Shown here: positions 26,010-34,727 of the stretch, piece after piece
Layout: the number at the start of each line of letters is the position of its first letter
Numbering within the stretch: the stretch's first letter is position 1
Source of the DNA: Parabacteroides sp. AD58
GTDB taxonomy: Bacteria; Bacteroidota; Bacteroidia; Bacteroidales; Tannerellaceae
Direction: 5' to 3'
Length of the DNA: 64,000 nt
NCBI RefSeq assembly: GCF_023744375.2
Contig: NZ_CP146284.1
Location: 2,108,001-2,172,000 of the forward strand
Translations under genes and position numbers: made by a program
Notes under the pieces: generated by a model
Databases searched by the model: none
What the model was told of the DNA's origin: nothing
What the model saw: only the letters and a program-made list of their open reading frames with translations

Positions 26010-27260
26010 TTACATACCCAAGCCCTTGCGCTTCTTCTTTTTCTTCTTGCGCTGCATCGCCCGGATGAAGGCTTCCTCTTCAGCGTCCACTGCCGGACCT
26101 TCGGGGGCAAACAGGTTCATGCCACCGGAATGGCTCTCGTATTCCCCACCGGAATAGCCTTGTTTGTCCTCTTGTCCCTCCACCGTAACGGAAAGAGGAA
26201 TCGGAGGCTGTCCGGCGTAAGGCAGCGTGAAGTGTTCCTGCAAGGCGTTGGCGGAAAGCTCCTTGCCCATGCGTGAGCCGTTCAGCACGCAGCCCGTGCG
26301 GTGGTCGATGAACGTAGCTCCGTAGATGCGCCCTTCCTCCGTGTAGAGCAGTACGGTGTCGATGCCCTTCCCTTTGAGCGCGGCTACAAACTTCTCCTTG
26401 TCATACGTGCCTTCCAGCACGGAAAGGACGGTGCGTTTCGTCATGTCAGCAAGTTTCCTGTCCTTAATCTCCTGCTTGGAACGGGCAAACTTCTTCTGCA
26501 CAGCTTCATAGCCAACGGACTTCCCGAACAGTGAGGACTTGAAAGGATTGCCGACCTTGTTGCCCTTATCGTCCGTGACGGAATAGACCAGCCCGTGATA
26601 CTCGCGTCCGCGCACATTGCCATGCGCTTCCTCAACCGTCATATTATATAAGGAAAGAAGGGCGCGGTATTCGCCCATCGTCTGGAAGCGGTACTGCCCG
26701 CTGATAGCCTTGACGATATTTCCTGCCTGCTTCTTCACGTCGCCCGCAGAAGCGTCCACTTTGCGCAGCGGCGTGTCAAGACGGCGGTTCTTGCGTTCCG
26801 CGTCGTGCAGCCCGTATTTCCGTTCCAGTTCGCGTGTTATCTGCTTGCTCCGGTAAAAGTTATTCCGGGTGTCTATGCTCCTGCCGTTCTCGTCCACCCT
26901 GACCGTCACGATATGCAGATGGTGGCGGTCGATGTCCTCATGCTTGAAAACGAGATACGGCTGGTTGCCGAACCCCATCTTCTCCAGATACTCCAGTGCG
27001 ATGTCCTGAAGTTCTGTATCCGTCAAAATATCGTCGGGATGCGGATTGAGCGAGATATGTACCACCGGTTTCTCTACCTTCGACCGCACGGGCATCATGC
27101 CGAGAAAGTCCTCCATTGCCCGGTGGATGTCCATCGTTCCCGTACCGTCATTGTAGATGCGGTTGGTCGTCAGAAGCCGCCCTTTCGCCTCGTTGATCTT
27201 CTCCCCGTTGTAGGCAAGTGCGCCGTACAACGAGTTTCCTATACTGATTTTTGCGACCAT
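26010..27260 (-). CDS. mobB: MobB relaxase (HUH type)
   Basis: A 416-residue relaxase. Motif III is HEDIDRHHLHIVTV: His107, then His113, His114 and His116, the metal-binding cluster. Candidate catalytic tyrosines lie near the N-terminus (Tyr12 and Tyr17 in SLYGALAYNGEK). The C-terminal 150 residues are a variable linker ending in a run of Lys and Arg. The enzyme nicks oriT and stays on the 5' end during transfer. It overlaps mobA by 22 bases, so the two are coupled. The likely oriT is in the mobA-traA gap. Confidence 0.93.
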   Translation of the reverse strand: MVAKISIGNSLYGALAYNGEKINEAKGRLLTTNRIYNDGTGTMDIHRAMEDFLGMMPVRSKVEKPVVHISLNPHPDDILTDTELQDIALEYLEKMGFGNQPYLVFKHEDIDRHHLHIVTVRVDENGRSIDTRNNFYRSKQITRELERKYGLHDAERKNRRLDTPLRKVDASAGDVKKQAGNIVKAISGQYRFQTMGEYRALLSLYNMTVEEAHGNVRGREYHGLVYSVTDDKGNKVGNPFKSSLFGKSVGYEAVQKKFARSKQEIKDRKLADMTKRTVLSVLEGTYDKEKFVAALKGKGIDTVLLYTEEGRIYGATFIDHRTGCVLNGSRMGKELSANALQEHFTLPYAGQPPIPLSVTVEGQEDKQGYSGGEYESHSGGMNLFAPEGPAVDAEEEAFIRAMQRKKKKKKRKGLGM

Positions 27261-27667
27261 TTTTCCTGCATCTCCCTTGAAAGTTCCACAATCTTACGGC
27301 TCAGTTTTACGAGTTCGACGGTCTGTTGCTCCAGCTTGTAGAGCAACGCCATCGCCTTTTTCTCGGAAAAATGCAGCCTCAGTTCCTTCACTACTTGGTT
27401 GTAATTTGTACCTATTGCGCGGAACTGCGCATGAAAATCGGACAGTTTGGTGTAGTAATCCACCAGCGTCTTGTCCACTTTCAGCACTTTGAACGGCTGT
27501 CCGAAGAAGTGCGCCTTCAGGAAAACCGACTTGGCGTAAACGCCTGACTTCTCGAACATGGAGAGGAAACGGTTGTGTTCCTCCTCGTTGAAACGGACGG
27601 TGTAGCGGAACACCGCCGGATCGAGTTTGGGATTTCTCCCGCCTTTGTTTCTTCTTTTTTCACTCAT
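27239..27667 (-). CDS. mobA: MobA, relaxosome accessory protein
   Basis: A 142-residue basic protein. Its N-terminus, 'GGRNPKLDPAVFRYTVRFNEEEH', resembles ribbon-helix-helix relaxosome proteins. The rest (about 60-142) is helical with the MobC-type pattern 'FHAQFRAIGTNYNQVVKEL'. It is expected to bind oriT and help the relaxase MobB. It is the first gene of the minus-strand mob operon. The RteR-complementary motif lies 3 bases before its start codon, which would put the whole mob operon under the same control as exc and the tra genes. Confidence 0.9.
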   Translation of the reverse strand: MSEKRRNKGGRNPKLDPAVFRYTVRFNEEEHNRFLSMFEKSGVYAKSVFLKAHFFGQPFKVLKVDKTLVDYYTKLSDFHAQFRAIGTNYNQVVKELRLHFSEKKAMALLYKLEQQTVELVKLSRKIVELSREMQEKWSQKSV

Positions 27668-27670
27668 ATT

Positions 27671-27686
27671 GCTTTGGATTTAGCGG
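27671..27686 (-). promoter_or_regulatory. copy of the conserved 5' motif (mobA)
   Basis: Read on the minus strand, CCGCTAAATCCAAAGC ends 3 bases before the mobA ATG. It pairs with RteR 5940-5955 along all 16 positions, with one G-U pair. Confidence 0.65.
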
Positions 27687-27689
27687 TTT

Positions 27690-28376
27690 GACGGCATAAG
27701 CCGCCGCTTCGAGGCACAGCACCGCAGGTTTGAGAGGCTTCCCGACTTCGGAGGGTAAGCCCGCCCCCCTGTAAGGGCAAGGCGTTTTCGTGGCTGCTCA
27801 AAATGTTTTGAGCGGCTGAAAACATACCTTGCTATGTTCAGGTGAACATAAAAATCCGTCGGGGACGGATTGGGGGAATGCCTTTCAAACTCCGGGCTGC
27901 GCCACCTGTGGCGAACCCTGCCGTTCGGGTGCAAAGTTACGCCCTTAACGCGGTATCGGACAGAGGCTTGACCCGGACAATCAATGCCAACCGACGCAAC
28001 GTGCTGCCACTTGCCGGAGAAGTGATACGGATTCAAAAATATCCTTGTTTATTTGCAGCATGATTCAAGAAACGAACGATTTGAAGATATGGAAAAAGGA
28101 ACTTTCAGATACCCGGCAAACCGCTTCGGCGGATATTTGCCAAACCGAATATCCGAACCGTCGGATAGCCGGTTTTCCAGTGACGCGGTGATTTATGGAT
28201 TCAATGACTTCATGACGCAATGCCGTCATTCATCGGTTATCCGAATCCCAGCTTCACCATTGAAGCGGATACGTGACGGACCAATCTGTCAGTGTTTCAC
28301 GGACGCCGATATGTATATCACCGCTTCCGTACAGGAACAGGAAAACAATTCATCAACCATTAAAAGCAATAGAACC
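27690..28376. other. mobA-traA intergenic region, probable oriT
   Basis: About 690 bases without a gene between divergent operons. Three perfect 8-bp hairpins are packed in 76 bases: GCTCAAAA-TG-TTTTGAGC (27796-27813), TATGTTCA-GG-TGAACATA (27833-27850) and AATCCGTC-GGG-GACGGATT (27853-27871). Just before them is a GC-rich stretch with CCCCCCTGTAAGGGC (27764-27778). A hairpin cluster directly upstream of the relaxosome genes is where oriT is expected. The nick site cannot be read with certainty. The right part (28050-28376) is open in the traA frame, but no start there is convincing. Confidence 0.55.
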
Positions 28377-29138
28377 ATGAGTAATGAAATCTTCGTTGCA
28401 TTCGCAACACAAAAGGGAGGTATCGGAAAATCGACCGTCACGGCTCTTGCCGCCAGCTACCTCCACAACGTGCAAGGTCACAATGTTGCCGTCATAGATT
28501 GCGACGCCCCGCAGCACAGCATCCACGGGCTGCGCGAACGTGAAACGAAACTTATCGACGAGAGCCTCTATTTCAAGGCACTCGCGTGTGACCACTTCCG
28601 CAAAATAAAAAAGAACGCCTATCCGGTCATTGCAAGCGATGCCCTCAACGCCCTTGACGATGCCGAAAGGATGCTTGCCGAAGAAGATGCGAAACCGGAC
28701 ATCGTGTTCTTCGATATGCCGGGAACGCTGAAAAGCAACGGCGTGGTAAAGACCCTCTCACAGATGGATTACATCTTCGCGCCCATGAGTGCCGACCGCT
28801 TCGTCGTGGAAAGCACCCTGCAATTCGCCGTGATGTTCCGTGACAACCTCATGACGACGGGACAGGCGAAAACAAAGGGGCTATACCTGTTCTGGACGAT
28901 GGTGGACGGCAGGGAGAAGAACGGGCTGTACGACCTGTATGAAGATGTGATTGCCGAAATGGGGCTGTCGGTGTTGTCCACCCGCCTGCCCGACAGCAAG
29001 AAGTTCCGGCGCGACCTCTCGGAAGAGCGCAAGAGCGTTTTCCGCTCGACCATCTTCCCGATGGACGCATCCCTGCTGAAAGGGAGCGGCATCCGTGAGT
29101 TCTCGGAAGAGATAAGCCGTATCATCAAACCTCAATGA
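28377..29138 (+). CDS. traA: TraA, ParA/MinD-like ATPase
   Basis: A 253-residue P-loop ATPase starting at ATG 28377 (MSNEIFVAFATQKGGIGKST). It has the deviant Walker A KGGIGKST at residues 13-20, 'VIDCDAPQHS' (switch I) and 'IVFFDMPGTL' (Walker B/switch II). The frame runs back to 28053, but that part has no ParA similarity and crosses the leader. It is the first gene of the tra operon and overlaps traB by 4 bases. In this family TraA is conserved at the head of tra operons; partition or positioning of the transfer machinery is a possible role. Confidence 0.9.
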   Translation: MSNEIFVAFATQKGGIGKSTVTALAASYLHNVQGHNVAVIDCDAPQHSIHGLRERETKLIDESLYFKALACDHFRKIKKNAYPVIASDALNALDDAERMLAEEDAKPDIVFFDMPGTLKSNGVVKTLSQMDYIFAPMSADRFVVESTLQFAVMFRDNLMTTGQAKTKGLYLFWTMVDGREKNGLYDLYEDVIAEMGLSVLSTRLPDSKKFRRDLSEERKSVFRSTIFPMDASLLKGSGIREFSEEISRIIKPQ

Positions 29139-29581
29139 GCATGGGCAGCAGGAAAGTGAACACCGAAGGCATCGACGAGGAACTGTTGATAGCCTCCATC
29201 GGCAGACGCAAGCAGGACGGGACCCTGTACCGCGCACAGGAGCCGCCCGTGCCTGCCCCCGAAGAAGAGAGCGTCCCGGAAACGGAACCACCGCCCACGG
29301 CATCCCCGTCAAGGGAGAAGGTGCAGAAAGACACCGCCCGCCGCAAACGGCAGGAGGACGACTATTCCGGTCTGTTCCTCCGCCGCAACGAGATAAAGAC
29401 ACGCCAGTGCGTCTATATCAGCCGCGACGTACACAGCAAGATTCTTAAAATCGTGAACGACATCGCCGGACGGGAAATATCGGTAGGCGGCTACGTGGAC
29501 ACCGTGTTGCGCCAACATCTGGAACAGCACAAGGAGAAAATAAACGAACTGTACAAGAAACAACGTGAAGATTTAATATGA
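29135..29581 (+). CDS. traB: TraB, DUF3408 protein
   Basis: A 148-residue protein with a Pro/Glu-rich N-terminal half and a DUF3408 C-terminal domain (about 90-148; VYISRDVHSKILKIVNDIAG, 'VGGYVDTVLRQHLEQH'). The ATG overlaps the traA stop. It is the longest of three DUF3408 paralogues in a row. A ribbon-helix-helix-like fold is plausible and the function is unknown. Pairing with a ParA homologue hints at a ParB-like or adaptor role, which is inference. Confidence 0.75.
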   Translation: MSMGSRKVNTEGIDEELLIASIGRRKQDGTLYRAQEPPVPAPEEESVPETEPPPTASPSREKVQKDTARRKRQEDDYSGLFLRRNEIKTRQCVYISRDVHSKILKIVNDIAGREISVGGYVDTVLRQHLEQHKEKINELYKKQREDLI

Positions 29582-29943
29582 ATATGGATATGAATCAGGA
29601 AAAGAACCAGAAAAACAGAAGTCCGCACCATGACGGCGGAGGTATGCTTGCCCAAGTGCAGGCGAGTGTGGAAATCCTGTCGCCCGTGCCGGTAAGCGGC
29701 AAATGCGGAGAAAAGGACTATGAACGGCTTTTCATCCGTGAACCCGAAGTAAAGGCACGCGAGGGGAAGATGGCATACGTGCGCCCGGAGTATCACGACC
29801 GCATCATGCGCATAACCCGTGTAATCGGGCATGACAGATTATCGCTGTCCGCCTATATCGACCATGTGCTTACACACCACTTCAACCAGTGCGAAGAGGC
29901 GATAAAGAGCCTTTACGCCCGGAATTACGACGCAGTATTTTAA
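29578..29943 (+). CDS. DUF3408 protein (second paralogue)
   Basis: A 121-residue protein whose C-terminal 60 residues repeat the DUF3408 pattern (MAYVRPEYHDRIMRITRVIG, 'SAYIDHVLTHHFNQC', 'IKSLYARNY'). The N-terminus is variable. Its ATG overlaps the previous stop (ATGA). It corresponds in position to traC-like genes of the family, but I give no symbol because naming differs between elements. Confidence 0.7.
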   Translation: MNMDMNQEKNQKNRSPHHDGGGMLAQVQASVEILSPVPVSGKCGEKDYERLFIREPEVKAREGKMAYVRPEYHDRIMRITRVIGHDRLSLSAYIDHVLTHHFNQCEEAIKSLYARNYDAVF

Positions 29944-29962
29944 TCATCAAAAAGAAAAAGAA

Positions 29963-30205
29963 ATGAGTAGAAAAAAGAATGATTATCGCGCCTTCCTGAA
30001 AAAATCAGGCTTCAAGGCAAGGGAAGGAAAACAAGTGTCCATCAGCAAAGAGACCCATGACAAGGTTGCCATGATTGTCCGCTGGCTGGGTGATGGTGAA
30101 GTCACAATGGCCGACTTCACTGAGAACGTGGTACGCGAGTTTCTCCGTACACACCGTGACGAACTGAACCGTATGTTGAACGCACTCCCCAGAATAGATT
30201 TATGA
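29963..30205 (+). CDS. DUF3408 protein (third, minimal paralogue)
   Basis: An 80-residue protein, essentially a bare DUF3408 domain: KQVSISKETHDKVAMIVRWL, then 'FTENVVREFLRTHRDELNRM'. It is preceded by an A-rich leader and overlaps the next gene by 4 bases. The three tandem copies share the order 'v.is...HdkI..iv' then 'y.d.vl..hl..h.e.i..l'. Confidence 0.7.
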   Translation: MSRKKNDYRAFLKKSGFKAREGKQVSISKETHDKVAMIVRWLGDGEVTMADFTENVVREFLRTHRDELNRMLNALPRIDL

Positions 30206-30918
30206 GCATGACGATGATTCTCCTGACCGTATCGGTCGGCTGCAACCTATGGTTCCTGTTCCTGCTGCTCTACGACCGCATCATGGAAACGAGATTCGTC
30301 CGCTTCCTTAAAGGCATTGCCGGGCTATGGCGGTCATTGGGCGGCACGGAGGTAAAGCAGGAAATGATACGGGAAACACCTCCCGCAGAAACATCGGACA
30401 TCATCGGCAAAAGCCGTTTCAAGATGGCATCAACCCGGACAACCGCTGCCATACCGATGCAAGAAGCCGCCACTTCGGAAAAAGGCATTGAGCTGTCGGA
30501 GGAAGAGGCTACTTTTGACGATGGAAACACGGAAACCGTGTCCCGTCCGGCACAAGTCCCGGAGGAAAAACTCGATGAAACCTTCACGAGCATCCCGCCT
30601 TCGGAACTGGAGTTCGGGGAGGATGAACCGGAGGACGGAACGCCCGACACACCAAGAGCTACGGGGAGCAGTTTTGACGAGATAGACGATGCGGTCAGGG
30701 CTGCCAAGAACCCGGAAGCGACAAAGAAGGAATGTGAGCGTGCGGCAAAGGTCTTCTCCGATATGGAAGGAACGGAACTGTACGAGAAACTGATGTCCGG
30801 CTCAACTGAAATGAGCATCCGCATCAAGGGGCTTATCGAAGTCCGGCTGAAGAAACCGAAAAAGGAATTTACCGTACCCGACAACATTGACGAGTTCAAT
30901 ATTCGGGACTATGTATAA
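30202..30918 (+). CDS. traD: TraD-like conjugal transfer protein
   Basis: A 238-residue protein with one N-terminal membrane helix (TMILLTVSVGCNLWFLFLLL) and a long acidic, low-complexity middle (about 65-165). The C-terminal helical domain is 'EIDDAVRAAKNPEATKKECE ... SGSTEMSIRIKGLIEVRL'. Its place just before traE matches TraD of CTnDOT-type operons. The function is not established. About 200 non-coding bases follow before traE. Confidence 0.7.
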   Translation: MSMTMILLTVSVGCNLWFLFLLLYDRIMETRFVRFLKGIAGLWRSLGGTEVKQEMIRETPPAETSDIIGKSRFKMASTRTTAAIPMQEAATSEKGIELSEEEATFDDGNTETVSRPAQVPEEKLDETFTSIPPSELEFGEDEPEDGTPDTPRATGSSFDEIDDAVRAAKNPEATKKECERAAKVFSDMEGTELYEKLMSGSTEMSIRIKGLIEVRLKKPKKEFTVPDNIDEFNIRDYV

Positions 30919-31034
30919 CGACTAAAAAAGAGTGGAAATGAAAACGTAAGACGGCATCAACCATGCGCACGGCAGTACAAGGTACAGCCAACCCGCAACG
31001 GACAGCCCCAAGTCCGTAGAAACAAACGGGCTAC

Positions 31035-31049
31035 CACTAAAACCAAAGT
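31035..31049 (+). promoter_or_regulatory. copy of the conserved 5' motif (traE leader)
   Basis: CCACTAAAACCAAAG lies 72 bases before the traE start, within the 203-base gap 30919-31121 that otherwise shows no gene. It differs from the exact RteR complement at one base. Confidence 0.5.
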
Positions 31050-31121
31050 AAAGTAATCAAGTATCAACCGCCCGAAAAAGGACTATCCACCCTTTGGACG
31101 GCACAAAAAAAAGAACAGTTT

Positions 31122-31433
31122 ATGAACAAGAACATCAGACAAAAGTTCATCATCTCTGCGGCACTCATGATTGCCGCAACCGCTTCTGCTTTCGCACAAG
31201 GAAACGGTCTGGCAGGCATCAACGAAGCCACCTCTATGGTCTCAAGCTATTTTGACCCAGGCACGAAATTAATTTACGCCATCGGCGCGGTGGTCGGGCT
31301 TATCGGCGGCGTGAAAGTCTATGGCAAGTTCTCGTCCGGCGACCCCGACACGAGCAAGACAGCCGCCTCATGGTTCGGGGCTTGCATCTTCCTGATTGTC
31401 GCCGCCACCATCCTGCGTTCATTCTTCCTTTAA
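31122..31433 (+). CDS. traE: TraE, DUF4134 membrane protein (VirB2-like position)
   Basis: A 103-residue protein with a signal peptide (KFIISAALMIAATASAFAQG) and two membrane helices ('LIYAIGAVVGLIGGVKVYGKF', 'WFGACIFLIVAATILRSFF'). It is typical of DUF4134/TraE and of pilin-like VirB2 proteins in size and topology. It begins the core mating-channel block E-Q. The next gene starts 10 bases later. Confidence 0.88.
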   Translation: MNKNIRQKFIISAALMIAATASAFAQGNGLAGINEATSMVSSYFDPGTKLIYAIGAVVGLIGGVKVYGKFSSGDPDTSKTAASWFGACIFLIVAATILRSFFL

Positions 31434-31443
31434 TAAACAATGT

Positions 31444-31776
31444 ATGGCTGAATACCCGATAAACAAGGGTATCGGCCGTCCGGTAGAGTTCAAGGGCTTG
31501 AAGGCTCAGTACCTCTTCATCTTCTGCGGAGGTCTGCTGGCTCTCTTCGTCTTGTTCGTCATACTCTACATGGTCGGCATCGACCAGTGGATATGTATCG
31601 GCTTCGGCGCGGCATCGTCTTCCGTCCTCGTATGGCAGACCTTCGCGCTGAACGCCCGGTACGGCGAACACGGGCTGATGAAATTGGGAGCGGCAAGGAG
31701 CCATCCCCGATACCTTATCAACCGGCGGCGGATCACCCGATTATTCAAACGGCAACGAAAGGAAGAAACGACATGA
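31444..31776 (+). CDS. traF: TraF, DUF4133 membrane protein (VirB3-like)
   Basis: A 110-residue protein starting MAEYPINKGIGRPVEFKGL at ATG 31444; the frame is open to 31396, but that overlaps traE. Two adjacent membrane helices occupy residues 22-65, followed by a basic tail. Size, topology and position before the VirB4 ATPase match VirB3. The stop overlaps the traG start (ATGA). Confidence 0.88.
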   Translation: MAEYPINKGIGRPVEFKGLKAQYLFIFCGGLLALFVLFVILYMVGIDQWICIGFGAASSSVLVWQTFALNARYGEHGLMKLGAARSHPRYLINRRRITRLFKRQRKEETT

Positions 31777-34277
31777 GAAATACATCCAAAATGACAACAC
31801 TGGAAAACAAGTTCCCGCTGCTGGCGGTGGAGCATGGCTGCATCATTTCCAAAGACGCCGACATCACGGTGGCTTTCGAGGTGGAACTGCCGGAGCTTTA
31901 TACCGTGACGGGCGCGGAGTACGAGGCGATACACGGCTGCTGGTGCAAGGCTATCAAGGTGCTGCCGGACTTCTGCGTCGTGCATAAGCAGGACTGGTTC
32001 ATCAAGGAACGCTACAAGCCGGAGCTACAGAAGGACGACATGAGTTTCTTGAGCCGCTCTTTTGAACGCCACTTCAACGAGCGTCCGTACCTGAAACATT
32101 CCTGCTACCTCTACCTGACCAAGACGACAAAGGAGCGTAACCGGATGCAGAGCAACTTCAGTACGCTGTGCCGGGGGCATATCATCCCGAAGGAGCTGGA
32201 TAAGGAAACCGCCGGGAAGTTCATGGAAGCCGCCGAACAGTTCGAGCGCATCATGAACGACAGCGGCTTTGTCAGGCTGCGCCGCTTCTCCACCGACGAG
32301 CTTGTCGGGACGGAGAAGTCTGCCGGGCTGATAGAGCGTTACTTCTCGCTCATGCCCGAAGGCGACACGACCTTGCAGGACATCGACCTCTCGGCAAAGG
32401 AAATGCGCATCGGCGACAACCGCCTGTGTCTGCACACCCTCTCCGACGCGGAGGATATGCCCGGAAAGGTAGCTACCGACATCCGGTACGAAAAACTTTC
32501 CACCGACCGCTCGGACTGCCGCCTCTCCTTCGCCTCCCCCGTGGGGCTGCTGCTCTCCTGCAACCACATCTACAACCAGTATGTGATTATCGACAACAGC
32601 GAGGAAAATTTGCAGAAGTTCGAGAAGTCCGCGAGGAATATGCAGTCGCTCTCCCGATACAGCCGGAGCAACAGCATCAACCGCGAGTGGATAGACCAGT
32701 ACCTGAACGAAGCCCATTCCTACGGGCTGACCTCGGTACGGGCGCACTTCAACGTCATGGCATGGAGCGATGACGCGGAGGAACTGAAGCATATCAAGAA
32801 CGATGTAGGCAGCCAGCTGGCGAGTATGGAGTGCGTACCGCGCCACAACACCATCGACTGCCCGACACTCTACTGGGCGGCGATGCCCGGCAATGCGGCG
32901 GACTTCCCGGCGGAAGAGAGTTTCCATATCTTCATCGAGCAGGCGGTATGCCTTTTCACGGAGGAAACCAACTACCGCAGCTCGCTCTCGCCCTTCGGCA
33001 TCAAGATGGTGGACAGGCTCACTGGAAAACCGTTGCACCTTGATATCAGCGACCTGCCGATGAAGCGGGGCATCACGACGAACCGCAACAAGTTCGTGTT
33101 GGGTCCTTCGGGCAGCGGCAAATCCTTCTTTATGAACCACCTCGTGAGGCAATACTACGAGCAGGGTACGCATGTGGTACTGGTGGACACGGGAAACTCC
33201 TATCAGGGCTTGTGCGAGATGATCCGGCGCAAAACAAACGGGGCGGACGGCGTGTACTTCACCTACACGGAGGAGAAACCGATTTCGTTCAACCCGTTCT
33301 ACACCGATGATTACGTGTTCGACGTGGAGAAAAAGGACAGCATCAAGACGCTGCTGCTGACGCTCTGGAAGTCGGAGGACGACAAAGTGACGAAGACGGA
33401 AAGCGGCGAACTGGGCAGTGCGGTGAACGCCTATATTGAGCGTATCAGGGCTGACAGGAGCATCGTCCCCTCGTTCAACACCTTCTACGAGTATATGCGC
33501 GACGACTACCGCCGCGAACTGGCGGAACGTGAGATAAAGGTGGAGAAGTCAGACTTCAACATCGACAATATGCTCACCACCATGCGGCAGTATTACCGGG
33601 GCGGACGCTACGACTTCCTGCTCAACTCCACGGAGAACATCGACCTGCTCGGCAAACGGTTCATTGTTTTCGAGATTGACAGTATTAAGGAAAATCGCGA
33701 GCTTTTCCCGGTCGTGACCATCATCATCATGGAAGCCTTCATCAACAAGATGCGCCGTCTGAAAGGCGTAAGGAAACAGCTGATAGTGGAAGAGGCTTGG
33801 AAGGCTCTATCTTCGGCGAACATGGCTGAGTACCTGCGCTATATGTACAAGACCGTGCGCAAGTATTACGGGGAGGCAATCGTGGTGACGCAGGAGGTGG
33901 ACGACATCATTTCCTCGCCCGTGGTCAAGGAGAGTATCATCAATAACTCCGACTGCAAGATACTTCTCGACCAGCGGAAGTACATGAACAAGTTTGATGC
34001 CATACAGTCCCTGTTGGGTCTGACGGAGAAGGAGAAGTCGCAGATACTCTCCATCAACATGGCGAACAACCCGTCAAGGCTCTACAAGGAAGTCTGGATC
34101 GGACTGGGCGGCACGCAGTCGGCGGTCTATGCCACCGAAGTTAGTGCTGAAGAGTATCTGGCGTACACCACTGAAGAAACGGAGAAGGTGGAGGTTTACC
34201 GTCTGGCGGAGCAGCTGGGCGGCGACATCGAAGCCGCCATCCGGCAGCTTGCCGAAAGGCGGAGAAACAAGAAATAA
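31773..34277 (+). CDS. traG: TraG, VirB4-type conjugation ATPase
   Basis: An 834-residue ATPase. The N-terminal VirB4/CagE domain covers about 20-400. Walker A is LGPSGSGKSFFMNH near 443-456, and Walker B is 'QLIVEEAWKAL' near 670. The segment 'VTQEVDDIISSPVVKESIIN' also fits VirB4. It powers assembly of, and export through, the type IV mating apparatus. The start is the ATG at 31773 overlapping the traF stop; the longer frame (from 31587) runs through traF and is not used. Confidence 0.95.
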   Translation: MRNTSKMTTLENKFPLLAVEHGCIISKDADITVAFEVELPELYTVTGAEYEAIHGCWCKAIKVLPDFCVVHKQDWFIKERYKPELQKDDMSFLSRSFERHFNERPYLKHSCYLYLTKTTKERNRMQSNFSTLCRGHIIPKELDKETAGKFMEAAEQFERIMNDSGFVRLRRFSTDELVGTEKSAGLIERYFSLMPEGDTTLQDIDLSAKEMRIGDNRLCLHTLSDAEDMPGKVATDIRYEKLSTDRSDCRLSFASPVGLLLSCNHIYNQYVIIDNSEENLQKFEKSARNMQSLSRYSRSNSINREWIDQYLNEAHSYGLTSVRAHFNVMAWSDDAEELKHIKNDVGSQLASMECVPRHNTIDCPTLYWAAMPGNAADFPAEESFHIFIEQAVCLFTEETNYRSSLSPFGIKMVDRLTGKPLHLDISDLPMKRGITTNRNKFVLGPSGSGKSFFMNHLVRQYYEQGTHVVLVDTGNSYQGLCEMIRRKTNGADGVYFTYTEEKPISFNPFYTDDYVFDVEKKDSIKTLLLTLWKSEDDKVTKTESGELGSAVNAYIERIRADRSIVPSFNTFYEYMRDDYRRELAEREIKVEKSDFNIDNMLTTMRQYYRGGRYDFLLNSTENIDLLGKRFIVFEIDSIKENRELFPVVTIIIMEAFINKMRRLKGVRKQLIVEEAWKALSSANMAEYLRYMYKTVRKYYGEAIVVTQEVDDIISSPVVKESIINNSDCKILLDQRKYMNKFDAIQSLLGLTEKEKSQILSINMANNPSRLYKEVWIGLGGTQSAVYATEVSAEEYLAYTTEETEKVEVYRLAEQLGGDIEAAIRQLAERRRNKK

Positions 34278-34307
34278 TAGAAACAGATTCATCAACCAAA
34301 AAAGAAA

Positions 34308-34697
34308 ATGTGTATGAGTATATCAAGAACGAAAATGCTGCAAGTCAGCAAGTGTTTAATCGGGCTGGCAGTCATGATACTGCAATCCTGCGAAACTGTG
34401 GACAACCGCCGCGACCTGCTTTGCGGGAACTGGGAGAGCGTTGAGGGAAAGCCCGACGTGCTTATCTACAAGGAGGGCGAAGCCTATAAGGTAACAGTAT
34501 TCAAGCGGAGCGGTCTGCGCCGTAAGCTGAAACCGGAAACCTATCTCTTGCAGGAGGAGAACGGCAACCTGTTCATGAACACCGGATTCCGTATCGACGT
34601 GTCCTACAACGAGGCGACGGACATCCTGACCTTCTCGCCCAACGGGGACTATGTGCGCGTGAACCCGAAACCGGACCATCCGATAGGCGAGCAATAA
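34308..34697 (+). CDS. DUF3876 lipoprotein-like protein
   Basis: A 129-residue protein. The N-terminus is a signal sequence ending in a lipobox-like LAVMILQSC (Cys about 27). The mature part is a small beta domain ('LLCGNWESVEGKPDVLIYKEG', 'TGFRIDVSYNEATDILTFSP'), as in DUF3876. It lies between traG and traI, where traH is named in some elements. It is probably an outer-membrane-associated part of the apparatus. Confidence 0.7.
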   Translation: MCMSISRTKMLQVSKCLIGLAVMILQSCETVDNRRDLLCGNWESVEGKPDVLIYKEGEAYKVTVFKRSGLRRKLKPETYLLQEENGNLFMNTGFRIDVSYNEATDILTFSPNGDYVRVNPKPDHPIGEQ

Positions 34698-34707
34698 ATA
34701 ATGAAAT

Positions 34708-34723
34708 CCACTAAAATCCAAAG
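34708..34723 (+). promoter_or_regulatory. copy of the conserved 5' motif (traI)
   Basis: CCACTAAAATCCAAAG ends 4 bases before the traI ATG at 34728. Relative to the RteR complement it has one extra A. It is identical to the traN copy. Confidence 0.6.
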
Positions 34724-34727
34724 TAAC

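Noticed and set aside
25979..26110. N-terminal extension of MobC by 44 residues
   Set aside because: Arg- and Ser-rich, overlaps mobB in another frame and has no counterpart in coupling proteins. The ATG at 25978 gives the usual start.
28053..28376. N-terminal extension of the ParA-like TraA
   Set aside because: It crosses the intergenic region, has no ParA similarity before the KGG motif, and the ATG at 28377 gives the standard family N-terminus.
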